A DNA stretch of 64,000 nucleotides from Sulfitobacter sp. OXR-159 (GCF_034377145.1 NZ_CP139707.1:1497001-1561000); one strand, 5' to 3'. Positions 19,209 to 31,587 are shown, numbered from the stretch's first letter. Program-made: numbers and translations. Notes: a model not told the origin generated them from the sequence alone.

Positions 19209-20351
19209 TCAGCCCCGGTGAATCCAGCCGCCGCCGAAGATGCGTGTGCTTTCAGGATCATAGAACACACAGGCCTGACCCGGCGACACGCCTTCCTCGG
19301 CGGTCAGCAGTTCAACCTCGGCCTCGGTCGCGCTGATCGGGCGCAGGATCGCATCGCGCGGCGGACGGGTGGAGCGGACGCGCACGGCGATGTGCCACTC
19401 CGGGCGCGAGGTCAGGGGCTCATCGCCCAGCCAGTTGATCTCTCGCACCGGGATCTTGCGGGTGGCGAGCATGGATTTCGGGCCGACGACGACCTCTTTG
19501 CGCTCGGCATCCAACCTCACCACATAGAGCGGGTCGGCCAGACCACCGATGCCCAAGCCCCGGCGCTGGCCGATGGTGTAGTGGATCACACCCTCATGTT
19601 TCGCCAGCACATTGCCCTCGGTATCGACGATATTGCCGGGATCGGCAGCCTCAGGCCGTAGTTTGCGGATCACCGCGGCATAGTCGCCATTGGGGACGAA
19701 ACAGATGTCCTGACTGTCGGGCTTATCCGCGACTTCCAGCCCGTATTTCGCGGCTAGCTTGCGGGTGTCGTCCTTACTGGGCAGATGGCCCAGCGGGAAG
19801 CGCAGGTAGTCGAGTTGCTCTTCGGTGGTGGAGAATAGGAAATAGCTTTGGTCGCGGTTGCCATCGGCGGCGGCGTGTAGCTCTGGCCCGTTTTCGCCCA
19901 TCTTGCGCTGGATATAATGACCGGTGGCCATACAGTCGGCCTCAAGATCCTTGGCGGTTTCCAGCAAGTCCTTGAACTTGACCCGCTCGTTGCAGCGGAT
20001 GCAGGGCACGGGCGTGGCACCGCCGAGGTAGCTGTCGGCGAAATCATCGATCACGGCGTCCTTAAAGACGTTCTCATAGTCCAGCACGTAGTGCGGGAAG
20101 CCCATCTCTTCGGCCACGCGGCGGGCGTCCTGAATGTCGACGCCCGCGCAGCAGGCACCTTTTTTGGCCAGCGCGGCGCCGTGATCGTAAAGCTGCAGGG
20201 TCACGCCCACGACGTCATAGCCTTCGTCCTTGAGCATGGCCGCCACGACGGAACTGTCCACACCGCCCGACATCGCCACGACGACGCGCGTATCGGCGGG
20301 CGCCTTGGCAAAGCCAAGCGAATTAAGCGGCGGTGTCTGATCAAGGGCCAT
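19209..20351 (-). CDS. mnmA: tRNA-specific 2-thiouridylase
   Basis: Thiolates U34 of tRNAs for Glu, Gln and Lys, using ATP to activate the base and a relayed persulfide. The PP-loop [13 protein letters not shown] is near residue 30. The nucleophile and acceptor cysteines lie in [13 protein letters not shown] and [13 protein letters not shown]. Length 380 is typical. It faces lpxB tail to tail and is divergent from sciP with about 105 bases between. Confidence 0.96.
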   Translation of the reverse strand: MALDQTPPLNSLGFAKAPADTRVVVAMSGGVDSSVVAAMLKDEGYDVVGVTLQLYDHGAALAKKGACCAGVDIQDARRVAEEMGFPHYVLDYENVFKDAVIDDFADSYLGGATPVPCIRCNERVKFKDLLETAKDLEADCMATGHYIQRKMGENGPELHAAADGNRDQSYFLFSTTEEQLDYLRFPLGHLPSKDDTRKLAAKYGLEVADKPDSQDICFVPNGDYAAVIRKLRPEAADPGNIVDTEGNVLAKHEGVIHYTIGQRRGLGIGGLADPLYVVRLDAERKEVVVGPKSMLATRKIPVREINWLGDEPLTSRPEWHIAVRVRSTRPPRDAILRPISATEAEVELLTAEEGVSPGQACVFYDPESTRIFGGGWIHRG

Positions 20352-20456
20352 GGGTCTCTCCGGAGTTTGTGCGCGAATATAGGAAAATCCTACCTAGTCA
20401 CAAGGGCAGGCTTCACGCCGCGTTAAGGCAGATGGGGGTTATTGGCCGCCAGAACA

Positions 20457-20750
20457 ATGGCGGATGATGCGATGTACCTGAAAAAAGTCGATGGGCCACG
20501 GTCTGTTACCCTCGCTGACGGGAGCGTGATGTCACGCGCCGATTTGCCCGGCGCAGATACGCGAAGGTGGGTCGCCTCGCGCAAGGCAGCGGTGGTGCGG
20601 GGGGTGGTCTATGGGCTGATCACCCAATCCGAAGCGCTGGAGCGTTATGGCATTAGCGATGACGAATTTATGGAATGGTTGCATGCGGTTACAGAGCATG
20701 GAGAGGCCGCGCTGAAGGCCACTGCCTTAAAAAAGTATAGACAACTTTAA
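20457..20750 (+). CDS. sciP: SciP-family CtrA inhibitor (DUF1153)
   Basis: Small helix-turn-helix protein; in Caulobacter SciP binds CtrA and restrains transcription of CtrA targets in G1. The core MYLKKVDGPRSVTLADG, RADLPGADTRRWVASRKAAVV and C-terminal ALKKYRQL closely fit the family. ATG 20457 gives 97 residues; ATG 20472 (MYLKKVDG) is equally plausible and matches the usual family start. It is immediately upstream of ctrA on the same strand, about 90 bases away. Confidence 0.9.
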   Translation: MADDAMYLKKVDGPRSVTLADGSVMSRADLPGADTRRWVASRKAAVVRGVVYGLITQSEALERYGISDDEFMEWLHAVTEHGEAALKATALKKYRQL

Positions 20751-20777
20751 GTTGTTAAGCTAGCCTATCTAGTATCG

Positions 20778-20794
20778 GTAACGGGTAGTTAACC
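20778..20794 (+). promoter_or_regulatory. CtrA binding site upstream of ctrA
   Basis: GTAA at 20778-20781, seven bases, then TTAACC at 20789-20794. This matches the CtrA half-site pair TTAA-N7-TTAA(C) with one change in the left half. It lies 50 bases before the ctrA start and about 30 bases after the sciP stop, so CtrA probably regulates its own gene. Confidence 0.65.
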
Positions 20795-20843
20795 TTTTTT
20801 GCTCAAGATTAGCCAATCGTCCTAGATGAGCCGGAGAAACCGA

Positions 20844-21551
20844 ATGCGTGTATTGTTAGTTGAAGATGACCCGACGACCTCTCGCAGTATTGAACTCATG
20901 CTGACCCATGCGAATCTTAACGTCTATGCCACTGACCTAGGCGAAGAGGGAATCGATCTGGCCAAGCTCTATGACTATGATTTGATCCTGCTCGACCTCG
21001 ATCTGCCGGATATGAACGGCCATGATGTGCTGCGCCAATTGCGGCTGGCGCGGATTGAAACGCCGATCCTGATCCTGTCGGGGTCCGACGATACGGAAAA
21101 CAAACTCAGGGGATTTGGATTTGGTGCCGACGATTATTTGACCAAACCATTTCACCGCGAAGAATTGGTGGCCCGGATCCACGCCATCATCCGCCGTTCC
21201 AAGGGTCATTCCCAATCGGTGATTGAGACGGGGCAAGTCGCCGTGAACCTTGATGCCAAGACCGTCAGCGTCAACGACAGCCCCGTGCATTTGACCGGTA
21301 AGGAATATCAGATGCTGGAACTGCTGAGCCTGCGCAAGGGCACGACCCTGACCAAAGAGATGTTTCTCAACCACCTCTATGGCGGCATGGATGAGCCTGA
21401 ACTGAAGATCATCGATGTTTTTATCTGCAAGCTGCGCAAAAAGCTCAGCCAAGCCACAGGCGGAGAGAGCTATATCGAAACTGTCTGGGGCCGGGGCTAT
21501 GTGCTGCGCGACCCCGAACCGGCGCAGATGGATCTGGCCGCCAGCGCCTGA
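20844..21551 (+). CDS. ctrA: Cell-cycle response regulator CtrA
   Basis: OmpR-type DNA-binding response regulator controlling division, motility and, in Rhodobacterales, gene transfer agent expression. The receiver domain has the phospho-acceptor Asp51 in [13 protein letters not shown] and Lys in TKPFHREEL. The winged-helix domain has the CtrA-typical recognition segment [17 protein letters not shown]. Length 235. MRVLLVEDD at 20844 has GGAGA upstream and is chosen over the in-frame ATG 20826. A CtrA box precedes the gene and sciP is adjacent. Confidence 0.96.
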   Translation: MRVLLVEDDPTTSRSIELMLTHANLNVYATDLGEEGIDLAKLYDYDLILLDLDLPDMNGHDVLRQLRLARIETPILILSGSDDTENKLRGFGFGADDYLTKPFHREELVARIHAIIRRSKGHSQSVIETGQVAVNLDAKTVSVNDSPVHLTGKEYQMLELLSLRKGTTLTKEMFLNHLYGGMDEPELKIIDVFICKLRKKLSQATGGESYIETVWGRGYVLRDPEPAQMDLAASA

Positions 21552-21619
21552 ACTGCCATCAACCGAGCCTGAAATCGCTAGACCTGCCCCTGATCGCCAC
21601 CTATCTAAGCCACAGGTGA

Positions 21620-25845
<4,226 letters not shown>

Positions 25846-25873
25846 CGCCTAAACTCTCTTTATGTTCGCGTAT

Positions 25874-25888
25874 GTTCTCAAAAAGTTC
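25874..25888. promoter_or_regulatory. Predicted LexA (SOS) operator
   Basis: GTTC at 25874-25877, seven bases, GTTC at 25885-25888: a perfect match to the alphaproteobacterial LexA box GTTC-N7-GTTC. A further GTTC stands at 25864 and a GAAC at 25912. It is 57 bases upstream of a small ORF with an excellent ribosome binding site and just after recG. Confidence 0.65.
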
Positions 25889-25944
25889 TTTACACAGGCG
25901 GGTAAAAATGAGAACAAATGGGCAACAAAGATAAGGAGGTACTG

Positions 25945-26073
25945 ATGATGACTTACACTGCCCTGAAATCTATCGCCCTCAGATCGCAGGCCACATTGCT
26001 GCAAGATGCAGCAGGGGCCGCCGCTTTGATCGTGATGCTGGTCGTTGGGTTACATCTGCCCGCCTTTATCTGA
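25945..26073 (+). CDS. Putative SOS-regulated small membrane peptide (42 aa)
   Basis: A 42-residue ORF with TAAGGAGGT (25932-25940) directly upstream, almost a full anti-16S match and the strongest ribosome binding site in the window. There are two adjacent ATGs (25945 and 25948); the second has better spacing. The N-terminal half is amphipathic (LKSIALRSQATLLQ) and residues 22-42 form one hydrophobic helix (AAGAAALIVMLVVGLHLPAF). A LexA-type operator precedes it and a strong terminator follows at 26193. I know no family for it. By analogy, SOS-induced tiny membrane proteins include SidA (division block in Caulobacter) and TisB (membrane toxin in E. coli); either role is inference. Confidence 0.68.
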   Translation: MMTYTALKSIALRSQATLLQDAAGAAALIVMLVVGLHLPAFI

Positions 26074-26091
26074 GTTCTGCCAAAGGCTCTC

Positions 26092-26193
26092 ATGCCGCTT
26101 TGTCTGCTGCATCCGTCCCAATTTGATGCACCGACTTGCCTGTCCGCGTCGGCCTCTGGCAAAGCGGGTCCCAACATGAGGAACGCCGACTGA
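26092..26193 (+). CDS. Possible second small ORF (33 aa) before the terminator
   Basis: ATG 26092 has AAAGG five bases upstream, and the frame runs 33 codons to a TGA at 26191, exactly at the foot of the terminator hairpin. The product is polar with two cysteines and no transmembrane segment (begins MPLCLLHPSQFD). It would be on the same transcript as the 42-residue membrane peptide. Alternatively the region is only a structured 3' UTR or a small RNA: three GTCGG/CCGAC words (26131, 26148, 26185) can pair in alternative ways. Confidence 0.3.
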   Translation: MPLCLLHPSQFDAPTCLSASASGKAGPNMRNAD

Positions 26194-26230
26194 CGCCGCC
26201 ATCCTTCGCAGGATGTGCGGCGTTTTTTTT
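26193..26230 (+). terminator. Rho-independent terminator of the small-ORF cassette
   Basis: ACGCCGC pairs with GCGGCGT, inner ATCC pairs with GGAT, loop TTCGCA, followed by eight T residues at 26223-26230. It ends the plus-strand transcript that carries the small peptide gene and faces the convergent IscU-like gene. Confidence 0.88.
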
Positions 26231-26268
26231 GTTGAATATTGGGGGAGGTGGGCTGCGGCAGGCTGCGC

Positions 26269-26730
26269 TTAGCGCTCGCCAGCTTCCGCCGGGGCTTCGG
26301 CCTGTTGCATCGCCTCTGTCAGCGCCTCGATGCTAAGCATGATGGAGGCATGGCGGTTTTTATAGGCCGAGGCAGGGGTTAGCACTTCGAAACCGTCAAA
26401 GGGAGCGTCCGGCACTGGCCCTTCGCCCTTGAGCATGGCGCGCAGTTGATCGCGGGCAGTTGTGATCTGCGTGAGCGAGGCACCGGGTGCTGCACCGCCC
26501 ACAACGGCCGCAGCCGCTTGCCCCAGGGCGCAGGCTTTCACGTCCTGTTTCATCTCGGCCAGACGGCCTTCCTCAACGCGCACATCAACCGTTACGGTCG
26601 AACCGCACAGTGGCGAGCGGCGCTTCACGCTGGCCTGCGGGGCCTCCATCCGGCCCAGATGCGGGATCTCTGCGGTAAGCGCCAAGATACGCGCGGAGTA
26701 GAGCTTGATGAGGTCCGTCTCATCCGACAT
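26269..26730 (-). CDS. IscU/NifU-like iron-sulfur scaffold homologue with altered ligands
   Basis: 153-residue protein of the IscU/SufU N-terminal domain fold, begins [18 protein letters not shown]. The usual three Cys and one Asp that hold the cluster appear as Cys42 (PLCGS, where Asp is replaced by Ser44), Cys67 ([12 protein letters not shown]) and His127 ([14 protein letters not shown]) in place of the third Cys. It could be a specialised scaffold or have lost cluster assembly. An in-frame start at 27090 would overlap hisI and is rejected. Divergent from hisI by 75 bases. Confidence 0.82.
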   Translation of the reverse strand: MSDETDLIKLYSARILALTAEIPHLGRMEAPQASVKRRSPLCGSTVTVDVRVEEGRLAEMKQDVKACALGQAAAAVVGGAAPGASLTQITTARDQLRAMLKGEGPVPDAPFDGFEVLTPASAYKNRHASIMLSIEALTEAMQQAEAPAEAGER

Positions 26731-26805
26731 GGGCTGTTCCTTTTCGTGCTGAAACCCTACATAAGCGCCGCAGAGACAGATGCAAATATTTCCACGAGGT
26801 GCCCG

Positions 26806-27165
26806 ATGACTTTCGATCCTGCAAGCCTTCAGTTCAACGAGGCGGGCCTGATCCCCGCCATCGCGCAGGACGCGGAGACACATGAGGTGCTGATGCTGGC
26901 CTGGATGAGCGCAGAGAGCATCGCGCGCAGCCTTGAGACGGGCAAGGTCACCTATTGGAGCCGCTCGCGGCAGGCGTTCTGGGTAAAGGGCGAAACCAGT
27001 GGCCATGTGCAGAAACTGGTTGAGATGCGGATCGATTGCGACCGCGATTGCCTGTTGGTGCTTGTGGACCAGACTGGTCCCGCCTGTCACACTGGGCGGC
27101 GCAGTTGCTTTTACACCGGGATCCAGAATGGTGAAGAAGTCGAACTGATGAGGCCTGTGGATTAA
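26806..27165 (+). CDS. hisI: Phosphoribosyl-AMP cyclohydrolase
   Basis: Opens the adenine ring of PR-AMP in the third step of histidine synthesis. The 119-residue monofunctional enzyme shows [20 protein letters not shown] and the zinc/magnesium ligands of [10 protein letters not shown] and [10 protein letters not shown]. No fused HisE domain. The ATG at 26806 has GAGG upstream; a longer frame from 26446 would lie over the divergent gene. Confidence 0.96.
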   Translation: MTFDPASLQFNEAGLIPAIAQDAETHEVLMLAWMSAESIARSLETGKVTYWSRSRQAFWVKGETSGHVQKLVEMRIDCDRDCLLVLVDQTGPACHTGRRSCFYTGIQNGEEVELMRPVD

Positions 27166-27174
27166 GTCCGCGCG

Positions 27175-28032
27175 CTAAAGCCCTACCATAGAACGAATAT
27201 CCTCGGGCGTCATTCCATTCTCACGGTAGAGCGCGATGGCGCGGGCGTCATCGCGTTTGGCGAGCCGTTTGCCGCCGTCATCCCGGATCAGCCGGTGATG
27301 GTGATAATGCGGCGTTGGCAGGTCGAGCAAAGCCTGCAGCACAACATGGATATAGGTCGCCTCAAAAAGGTCGGCCCCGCGCGGGACCAGCGTGATCCCC
27401 TGCGCGGCATCGTCGAGCACGACGGAAAGGTGGTAGGACGTGCCCATGTCGCGCCGGGCCAAGACCACATCACCGACCGTGACAATAAGCTGATCCGGGG
27501 AGAAGGTGACCGCGCCGGTTTCAGCATTCGGGCCATGGCCGTTTTCAGTGAAGCTCAGCGCGCGATTGCCCAAAGAAGCCAAAGCTTTACGCATATCAAG
27601 CCGCAGCGCGCCGGAGGCTTTTGGATGGCCCGCGTTACGGCAGGTGCCGGGGTAGATCAGGCCGTCGGGGCCATAGACGGGCTCTGCGCCCTCCTGCGGG
27701 GCGCTGGTGGCCGCGGCGATGTCGCGGCGGTTGCAAGTGCAAGCATAGACGAGGCCGCGCGCCCAGAGGTCATCAAGGGCACCGCGGTAGGCCGCCATCC
27801 TGTCGGATTGGCGCATCACGGGGTGCGGCCAGTCAATACCAAGCCATGCGAGGTCTTCGTAGATCTGCGCCTCCCACTTGGGTCGCGCGCGGGATTGGTC
27901 GATATCTTCGATCCGCAGCAGGAACTCTCCCCCCGCTGCTTTGGCCAGATCATGGGCCAAGAGTGCCGAATAGGCGTGGCCAAGGTGCAGCGGACCGGTC
28001 GGGGATGGGGCAAATCTGGTGGTAAGTGTCAA
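27175..28032 (-). CDS. gluQ: Glutamyl-Q tRNA(Asp) synthetase
   Basis: Truncated glutamyl-tRNA synthetase that attaches glutamate to queuosine 34 of tRNA(Asp). The class I signature HLGH is at residues 16-19 (FAPSPTGPLHLGHAYSALL), with KRLAKRDDARAI as the KMSKS-like loop. At 285 residues it lacks the anticodon-binding domain, which separates it from GltX. A partial zinc site (CTCNRRDI) is present. Four-base overlap with the methyltransferase gene upstream; converges on hisI. Confidence 0.93.
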   Translation of the reverse strand: MTLTTRFAPSPTGPLHLGHAYSALLAHDLAKAAGGEFLLRIEDIDQSRARPKWEAQIYEDLAWLGIDWPHPVMRQSDRMAAYRGALDDLWARGLVYACTCNRRDIAAATSAPQEGAEPVYGPDGLIYPGTCRNAGHPKASGALRLDMRKALASLGNRALSFTENGHGPNAETGAVTFSPDQLIVTVGDVVLARRDMGTSYHLSVVLDDAAQGITLVPRGADLFEATYIHVVLQALLDLPTPHYHHHRLIRDDGGKRLAKRDDARAIALYRENGMTPEDIRSMVGL

Positions 28033-28643
28033 TTCTTTTCAATCAGATAGACGGTAGACTTCAGGTCGATGCCGGGCAGGTGCGGGCCTTCCTCTGCAAA
28101 GAGCAGGATCGCCGCACCGCAGTCGGTCCACTCATGAATCATACCCAAGGCGCCGCGATCTTCGAGCGCCTTTTCGTTAAGCGAAAACAGAAGTTTACCG
28201 CCCTTTTGTAATCCATGCATCAACGTGTCGAACAATGTGATCGGCGCGGCTCCGGGACCGATCACGCCAATGGCGCTGATCGCCTCATAGGTGCCGGGCG
28301 CGAAGGGAAGGGGGGCATCAACTTCGAGCTCTAACAGATTGCGGTATATATCTTTTTTTCGAGCCTCTGCTAGCATGGCGGCAGAGACATCGCCGCCGTC
28401 TATGGTGGTGAAGCCCGCTTGTTTTAGGGCCGCGCCAGACAGCCCTGTGCCGCAGCCGATATCGAAGATCGGGGCGTCTTTGTCATCCAGAAATTCAGCG
28501 AGCGTGGCGGCGGCGCGGTCGGGCGTGGCATAGCCCTGCGCTTTGATATCCTCGTCGTAGCTGCCGGCCCATTCGTCATAAAGGCTGCGGATCACCTGTG
28601 TGTCCCGCGCCGCGTAGGCTTTGTCGAAATAATGTTTTGTCAT
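28029..28643 (-). CDS. Class I SAM-dependent methyltransferase
   Basis: 204-residue soluble protein. Motif I of the Rossmann methyltransferase fold is IFDIGCGTGLSG near residue 65, followed by the acidic motif DGGDVSAAMLAEA. The N-terminal SLYDEWAGSYDED resembles the WBSCR27-like group of small-molecule methyltransferases. The substrate cannot be told from the sequence. Translationally coupled to gluQ by a four-base overlap, but no known pathway links the two. Confidence 0.85.
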   Translation of the reverse strand: MTKHYFDKAYAARDTQVIRSLYDEWAGSYDEDIKAQGYATPDRAAATLAEFLDDKDAPIFDIGCGTGLSGAALKQAGFTTIDGGDVSAAMLAEARKKDIYRNLLELEVDAPLPFAPGTYEAISAIGVIGPGAAPITLFDTLMHGLQKGGKLLFSLNEKALEDRGALGMIHEWTDCGAAILLFAEEGPHLPGIDLKSTVYLIEKN

Positions 28644-28680
28644 TCCCCTAGGATATGGGGGATGGGCAGGAGGATCCAGT

Positions 28681-28701
28681 GTTAACCCGGGACGGGTTAA
28701 C
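28681..28701. other. Perfect inverted repeat at the trmFO 3' end
   Basis: GTTAACCCG and CGGGTTAAC flank GGA. The trmFO stop codon lies inside the right arm. There is no T-run on either strand, so it may be an mRNA-stabilising hairpin or a protein-binding palindrome in front of the methyltransferase-gluQ pair. Confidence 0.5.
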
Positions 28702-30037
28702 CTTGATCAAGCCATGCCTGCCAATCTGCCTTGGCGCGGTCGGTATAGGCTTTGTAGCGGTCTTTGCGCCCGCGACGGCCCGATTTAAGCCCTTCGACCG
28801 GCGGAAATAGGCCGAAGTTCACGTTCATCGGCTGAAAGGTTTTCGCATCCGCCCCGCCGGTGATGTGGGTAATCAGCGCGCCCATGGCAGTGCTGTCGGG
28901 CGGGGTTGGCAGGCTGCCGCCCTTGATCTCAGCCGCGGCCATGCGACCCGCGAGCAGGCCCATCGCGGCGCTTTCGACATAGCCTTCGACGCCGGTGATC
29001 TGCCCGGCAAAGCGGATATTGTCGCGGCTGCGCAGGCGCATTTGGTCGTCAAGCAACGTGGGCGAGTTGATGAACGAGTTGCGGTGAATGCCGCCGAGAC
29101 GGGCGAAACGCGCATTTTCCAGACCCGGAATTTGTTTGAAAACATCTGTTTGCGCGCCGTACTTCATTTTGCTCTGAAAGCCGACGATGTTGTAAAGCGT
29201 GCCAAGCTTGTTGTCGCGGCGCAGTTGCACAACGGCATGGGCTTTGACGTCGGGCTGGTGTGGGTTGGTCAGGCCAACCGGCTTCATCGGGCCATGGCGG
29301 AGGGTCTCGCGGCCCCGTTCGGCCATCACTTCAATGGGCAAGCAGCCATCGAAATAGCCTGCCGTCTCGCCTTCGCGGAATTCGGTTTTGTCAGCCTCTA
29401 GCAGCGCGTCGATGAAATCGTCGTATTGCTGCTTGTCCATGGGGCAGTTGAGGTAGGCGGTGCGCTCTTCCTCGGTTTCGCCCTTGTCATAGCGCGACTG
29501 CATCCATGCTTTCGACATGTCGATACTGTCGAAATAGACGATAGGCGCGATGGCGTCGAAAAAGGCAAGCGCTTCGGCCCCGGTTTCGGCTGCGATAGCC
29601 TCGGCCAGCGCGCCAGAGGTCAGCGGGCCGGTGGCGATGATCCATTTGCCGTCTTTTGGCAGTTCGGTGATTTCGCCATATTCGACGGTGATATTGGGGT
29701 GTGCGAGCAGCGTGTCGGTGACGGTCTGCGCAAAGGGGTCGCGGTCTACCGCCAGTGCGCCGCCAGCGGGCAGGCGGTTTTTGTCGGCGCAGGCCATGAT
29801 GAGGCCATCGGCGGCGCGCATTTCCCAATGCAGCAGGCCCACGGCATTTTGCTCGTCATCATCCGAGCGGAAGGAGTTGGAGCAGACCATCTCGCCCAGA
29901 AGCCCGGTTTGGTGGGCAAAGGTTTCGACCTTGGGGCGCATCTCGTGGATCACGACTTCCACGCCCGCGTTCGCCGCTTGCCAAGCAGCCTCTGATCCGG
30001 CCATGCCGCCGCCGATGATGTGCAATGTATCTGTCAT
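28697..30037 (-). CDS. trmFO: Folate-dependent tRNA U54 methyltransferase
   Basis: Makes ribothymidine at tRNA position 54 using methylene-tetrahydrofolate and FAD. It starts [19 protein letters not shown] (FAD-binding GxGxxG), with conserved [24 protein letters not shown] and the C-terminal [12 protein letters not shown]. Length 446 is standard. ATG 30037 starts the family-typical N-terminus; 14 extra in-frame residues upstream are rejected. A large palindrome lies about 100 bases upstream. Confidence 0.96.
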   Translation of the reverse strand: MTDTLHIIGGGMAGSEAAWQAANAGVEVVIHEMRPKVETFAHQTGLLGEMVCSNSFRSDDDEQNAVGLLHWEMRAADGLIMACADKNRLPAGGALAVDRDPFAQTVTDTLLAHPNITVEYGEITELPKDGKWIIATGPLTSGALAEAIAAETGAEALAFFDAIAPIVYFDSIDMSKAWMQSRYDKGETEEERTAYLNCPMDKQQYDDFIDALLEADKTEFREGETAGYFDGCLPIEVMAERGRETLRHGPMKPVGLTNPHQPDVKAHAVVQLRRDNKLGTLYNIVGFQSKMKYGAQTDVFKQIPGLENARFARLGGIHRNSFINSPTLLDDQMRLRSRDNIRFAGQITGVEGYVESAAMGLLAGRMAAAEIKGGSLPTPPDSTAMGALITHITGGADAKTFQPMNVNFGLFPPVEGLKSGRRGRKDRYKAYTDRAKADWQAWLDQG

Positions 30038-30139
30038 GGGGGCGATGTAGGGCAGGGCGGGTTCGCGCGCAACAGGCAAGAGCGGGGGCGGGCTGATGCG
30101 CGCTAAAATATCGCGGCACGCGCGCTTGGCCGGGCATGG

Positions 30140-30218
30140 TTTTGGGGTCGCCGCTGCGGGAATGGTCGGTCAGTGAGAGGCTGACCCGGAGGGACCTTCC
30201 GCCGTCGGCGACCCAAAA
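30140..30218. repeat. Nested palindromic element upstream of trmFO
   Basis: The outer arms TTTTGGGGTCGCC (30140-30152) and GGCGACCCAAAA (30207-30218) are complementary apart from one bulged G. Inside, GCGG-GAA-GGTC pairs loosely with GACC-TTCCGC, and GGTCAG pairs with CTGACC (30168-30186). About 79 bases that fold nearly end to end, with no coding capacity. It may be a miniature palindromic repeat of the REP or MITE kind; no second copy was seen in the window. Confidence 0.5.
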
Positions 30219-30220
30219 TC

Positions 30221-30242
30221 ATTAGGGTTTCTGTACCCTAAT
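30221..30242 (-). other. AT-rich hairpin downstream of the enoyl-CoA hydratase gene
   Basis: ATTAGGGT and ACCCTAAT are a perfect 8-base inverted repeat with a 6-base loop. On the minus strand it is followed by GATTTTGG, a weak T-run. It lies 73 bases after the enoyl-CoA hydratase stop and could be its terminator. Confidence 0.45.
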
Positions 30243-30314
30243 ATAACAGTGCCCCGATTTTGCCAGATTTGCCAGCCCCTGCGTGGCAACACTGTTGCGC
30301 AAATTTGGAAACAA

Positions 30315-31100
30315 TCACTGCTGCCAGTCGGGCGCGCGCTTTTCCAAGAAGGCGTCGATGCCCTCGCGGGTGTCAGCCTCAAGCATATTGCGCACCATGA
30401 TGTCGCCGGTGAAGTCGTAGGCTTGGTCGGTGGGCAGATGCATCTGTTGATAGAATGCGCCTTTGCCGTGGGCGACGGCGGTGCCGAGTTTGGCGGCGAT
30501 CTTTTCGGCTAGAGCGTTAGTCTCAGTAGCCAGCTGCTCGCCCGGCACGGCGCGGTTGATCAGGCCCAGTTCTGCAGCGCGGGGGGCTGAGATGAAATCA
30601 CCGGTGGTCAGCATCTCAAACGCTTGTTTGCGCGGGATGCTGCGGGTCAGGGCGACCATGGGGGTTGAACAGAAAAGGCCGATGTTCACGCCGTTGACGC
30701 CAAAGCGGGTGTCCTCGGCGGCGATGGCCATGTCGCAGGTGGCGACAAGCTGGCAGCCAGCGGCGGTAGCGATGCCGTGGACTTGGGCGATGACGGGCTG
30801 CGGCAGGCTTTGGATGCGGGCCATGAGGGCGGCGCAGCGGTCGAAGAGGTCTTTGAAGGCGGCGGCTCCGCCGTCCTCGGCTTGGCGCATGGCAGTCATC
30901 TGGCGCAGGTCGTGGCCCGCGCAAAAGGCTTTTCCTGCGCCCGACAGGATAATGACACGTGTTTGCCGGTCTTCGGCCAAGGCGTCGAGTTTGCTGTGCA
31001 GGGCGGCCAGCATTTCGTCCGACAGTGCGTTCAGCCGCTCGGGTGCGTTCATGCGCAGGTGGGTCACCGGCCCTTGTGCCGTAACGTCAAGAATTGTCAC
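30315..31100 (-). CDS. Enoyl-CoA hydratase/isomerase family protein
   Basis: Crotonase-fold enzyme of 261 residues acting on an acyl-CoA. The oxyanion-hole region AFCAGHDLRQM and the segment VHGIATAAGCQLVATCDMAIA are clear. The AGHDL sequence and the rest of the N-terminal domain resemble the ECHDC3-like subgroup, whose substrate is not well established. GTG 31100 with GGGAGG upstream is chosen over an in-frame TTG at 31127. Divergent from a thioesterase gene with 58 bases between. Confidence 0.87.
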   Translation of the reverse strand: MTILDVTAQGPVTHLRMNAPERLNALSDEMLAALHSKLDALAEDRQTRVIILSGAGKAFCAGHDLRQMTAMRQAEDGGAAAFKDLFDRCAALMARIQSLPQPVIAQVHGIATAAGCQLVATCDMAIAAEDTRFGVNGVNIGLFCSTPMVALTRSIPRKQAFEMLTTGDFISAPRAAELGLINRAVPGEQLATETNALAEKIAAKLGTAVAHGKGAFYQQMHLPTDQAYDFTGDIMVRNMLEADTREGIDAFLEKRAPDWQQ

Positions 31101-31158
31101 CTTGCCCTCCCAAGCTGGTCGCGCCAACGTTACGCCGAGGACAGCAGGGAGGACAAGT

Positions 31159-31587
31159 ATGGCCGTGGTGATGGATGCAGAGGCGTTGGAAGCCTTTATG
31201 CGGGAGGTGTTTGATCAGGTGGCGGATGATTTCGCCGTGGATCACGTCGCCGAGAATGAGATCACCATGCGTCTGTTGACCAGCCGCCGCCATCTGCGGC
31301 CCGGAGGGACGGTGTCGGGCCCGTCGATGTTCGCGCTGGCGGATGTGGCGGCCTATCTCGCGACGCTTGCGATGATCGGGCCCAAGGCGCTGGCGGTGAC
31401 GACGAATTGCTCGATCGATTTCATGCGCAAGCCGCTGGCGGATGTGCCGCTGGTTGCCCATGCCAAGCTGCTTAAACTGGGGCGGCAGTTGTCGGTGACG
31501 GATGTGCTGATCTATTCCGAAGGGTCGGATAAGCCGGTGGCGCGGGCGAGCCTGACCTATGCGATTCCGCCTGCGTCGATGGGATAA
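31159..31587 (+). CDS. PaaI-like hot-dog thioesterase
   Basis: 142-residue hot-dog fold protein likely to hydrolyse an acyl-CoA thioester in the cytoplasm. The helix region LRPGGTVSGPSMFALADVAAYLA has the acidic residue used by the PaaI/thioesterase superfamily, and NCSIDFMRKPL follows. GGGAGGA precedes the ATG at good spacing. The divergent enoyl-CoA hydratase suggests both act on acyl-CoA compounds. No exact substrate can be named. Confidence 0.87.
   Translation: MAVVMDAEALEAFMREVFDQVADDFAVDHVAENEITMRLLTSRRHLRPGGTVSGPSMFALADVAAYLATLAMIGPKALAVTTNCSIDFMRKPLADVPLVAHAKLLKLGRQLSVTDVLIYSEGSDKPVARASLTYAIPPASMG

Noticed and set aside
20744..20757. CtrA site at the end of sciP (TTAA...TTAA)
   Set aside because: The two TTAA words are four bases apart, not seven.
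25864..25877. Second LexA box from the first two GTTC words
   Set aside because: Spacing is six bases instead of seven; only the pair at 25874 and 25885 fits the consensus.
30079..30137. Extended in-frame N-termini of trmFO and other genes (guaA, hisI, IscU-like, ispDF, lipA)
   Set aside because: In each case the upstream codons have no ribosome binding site and lie before the conserved family start; the shorter start was used.
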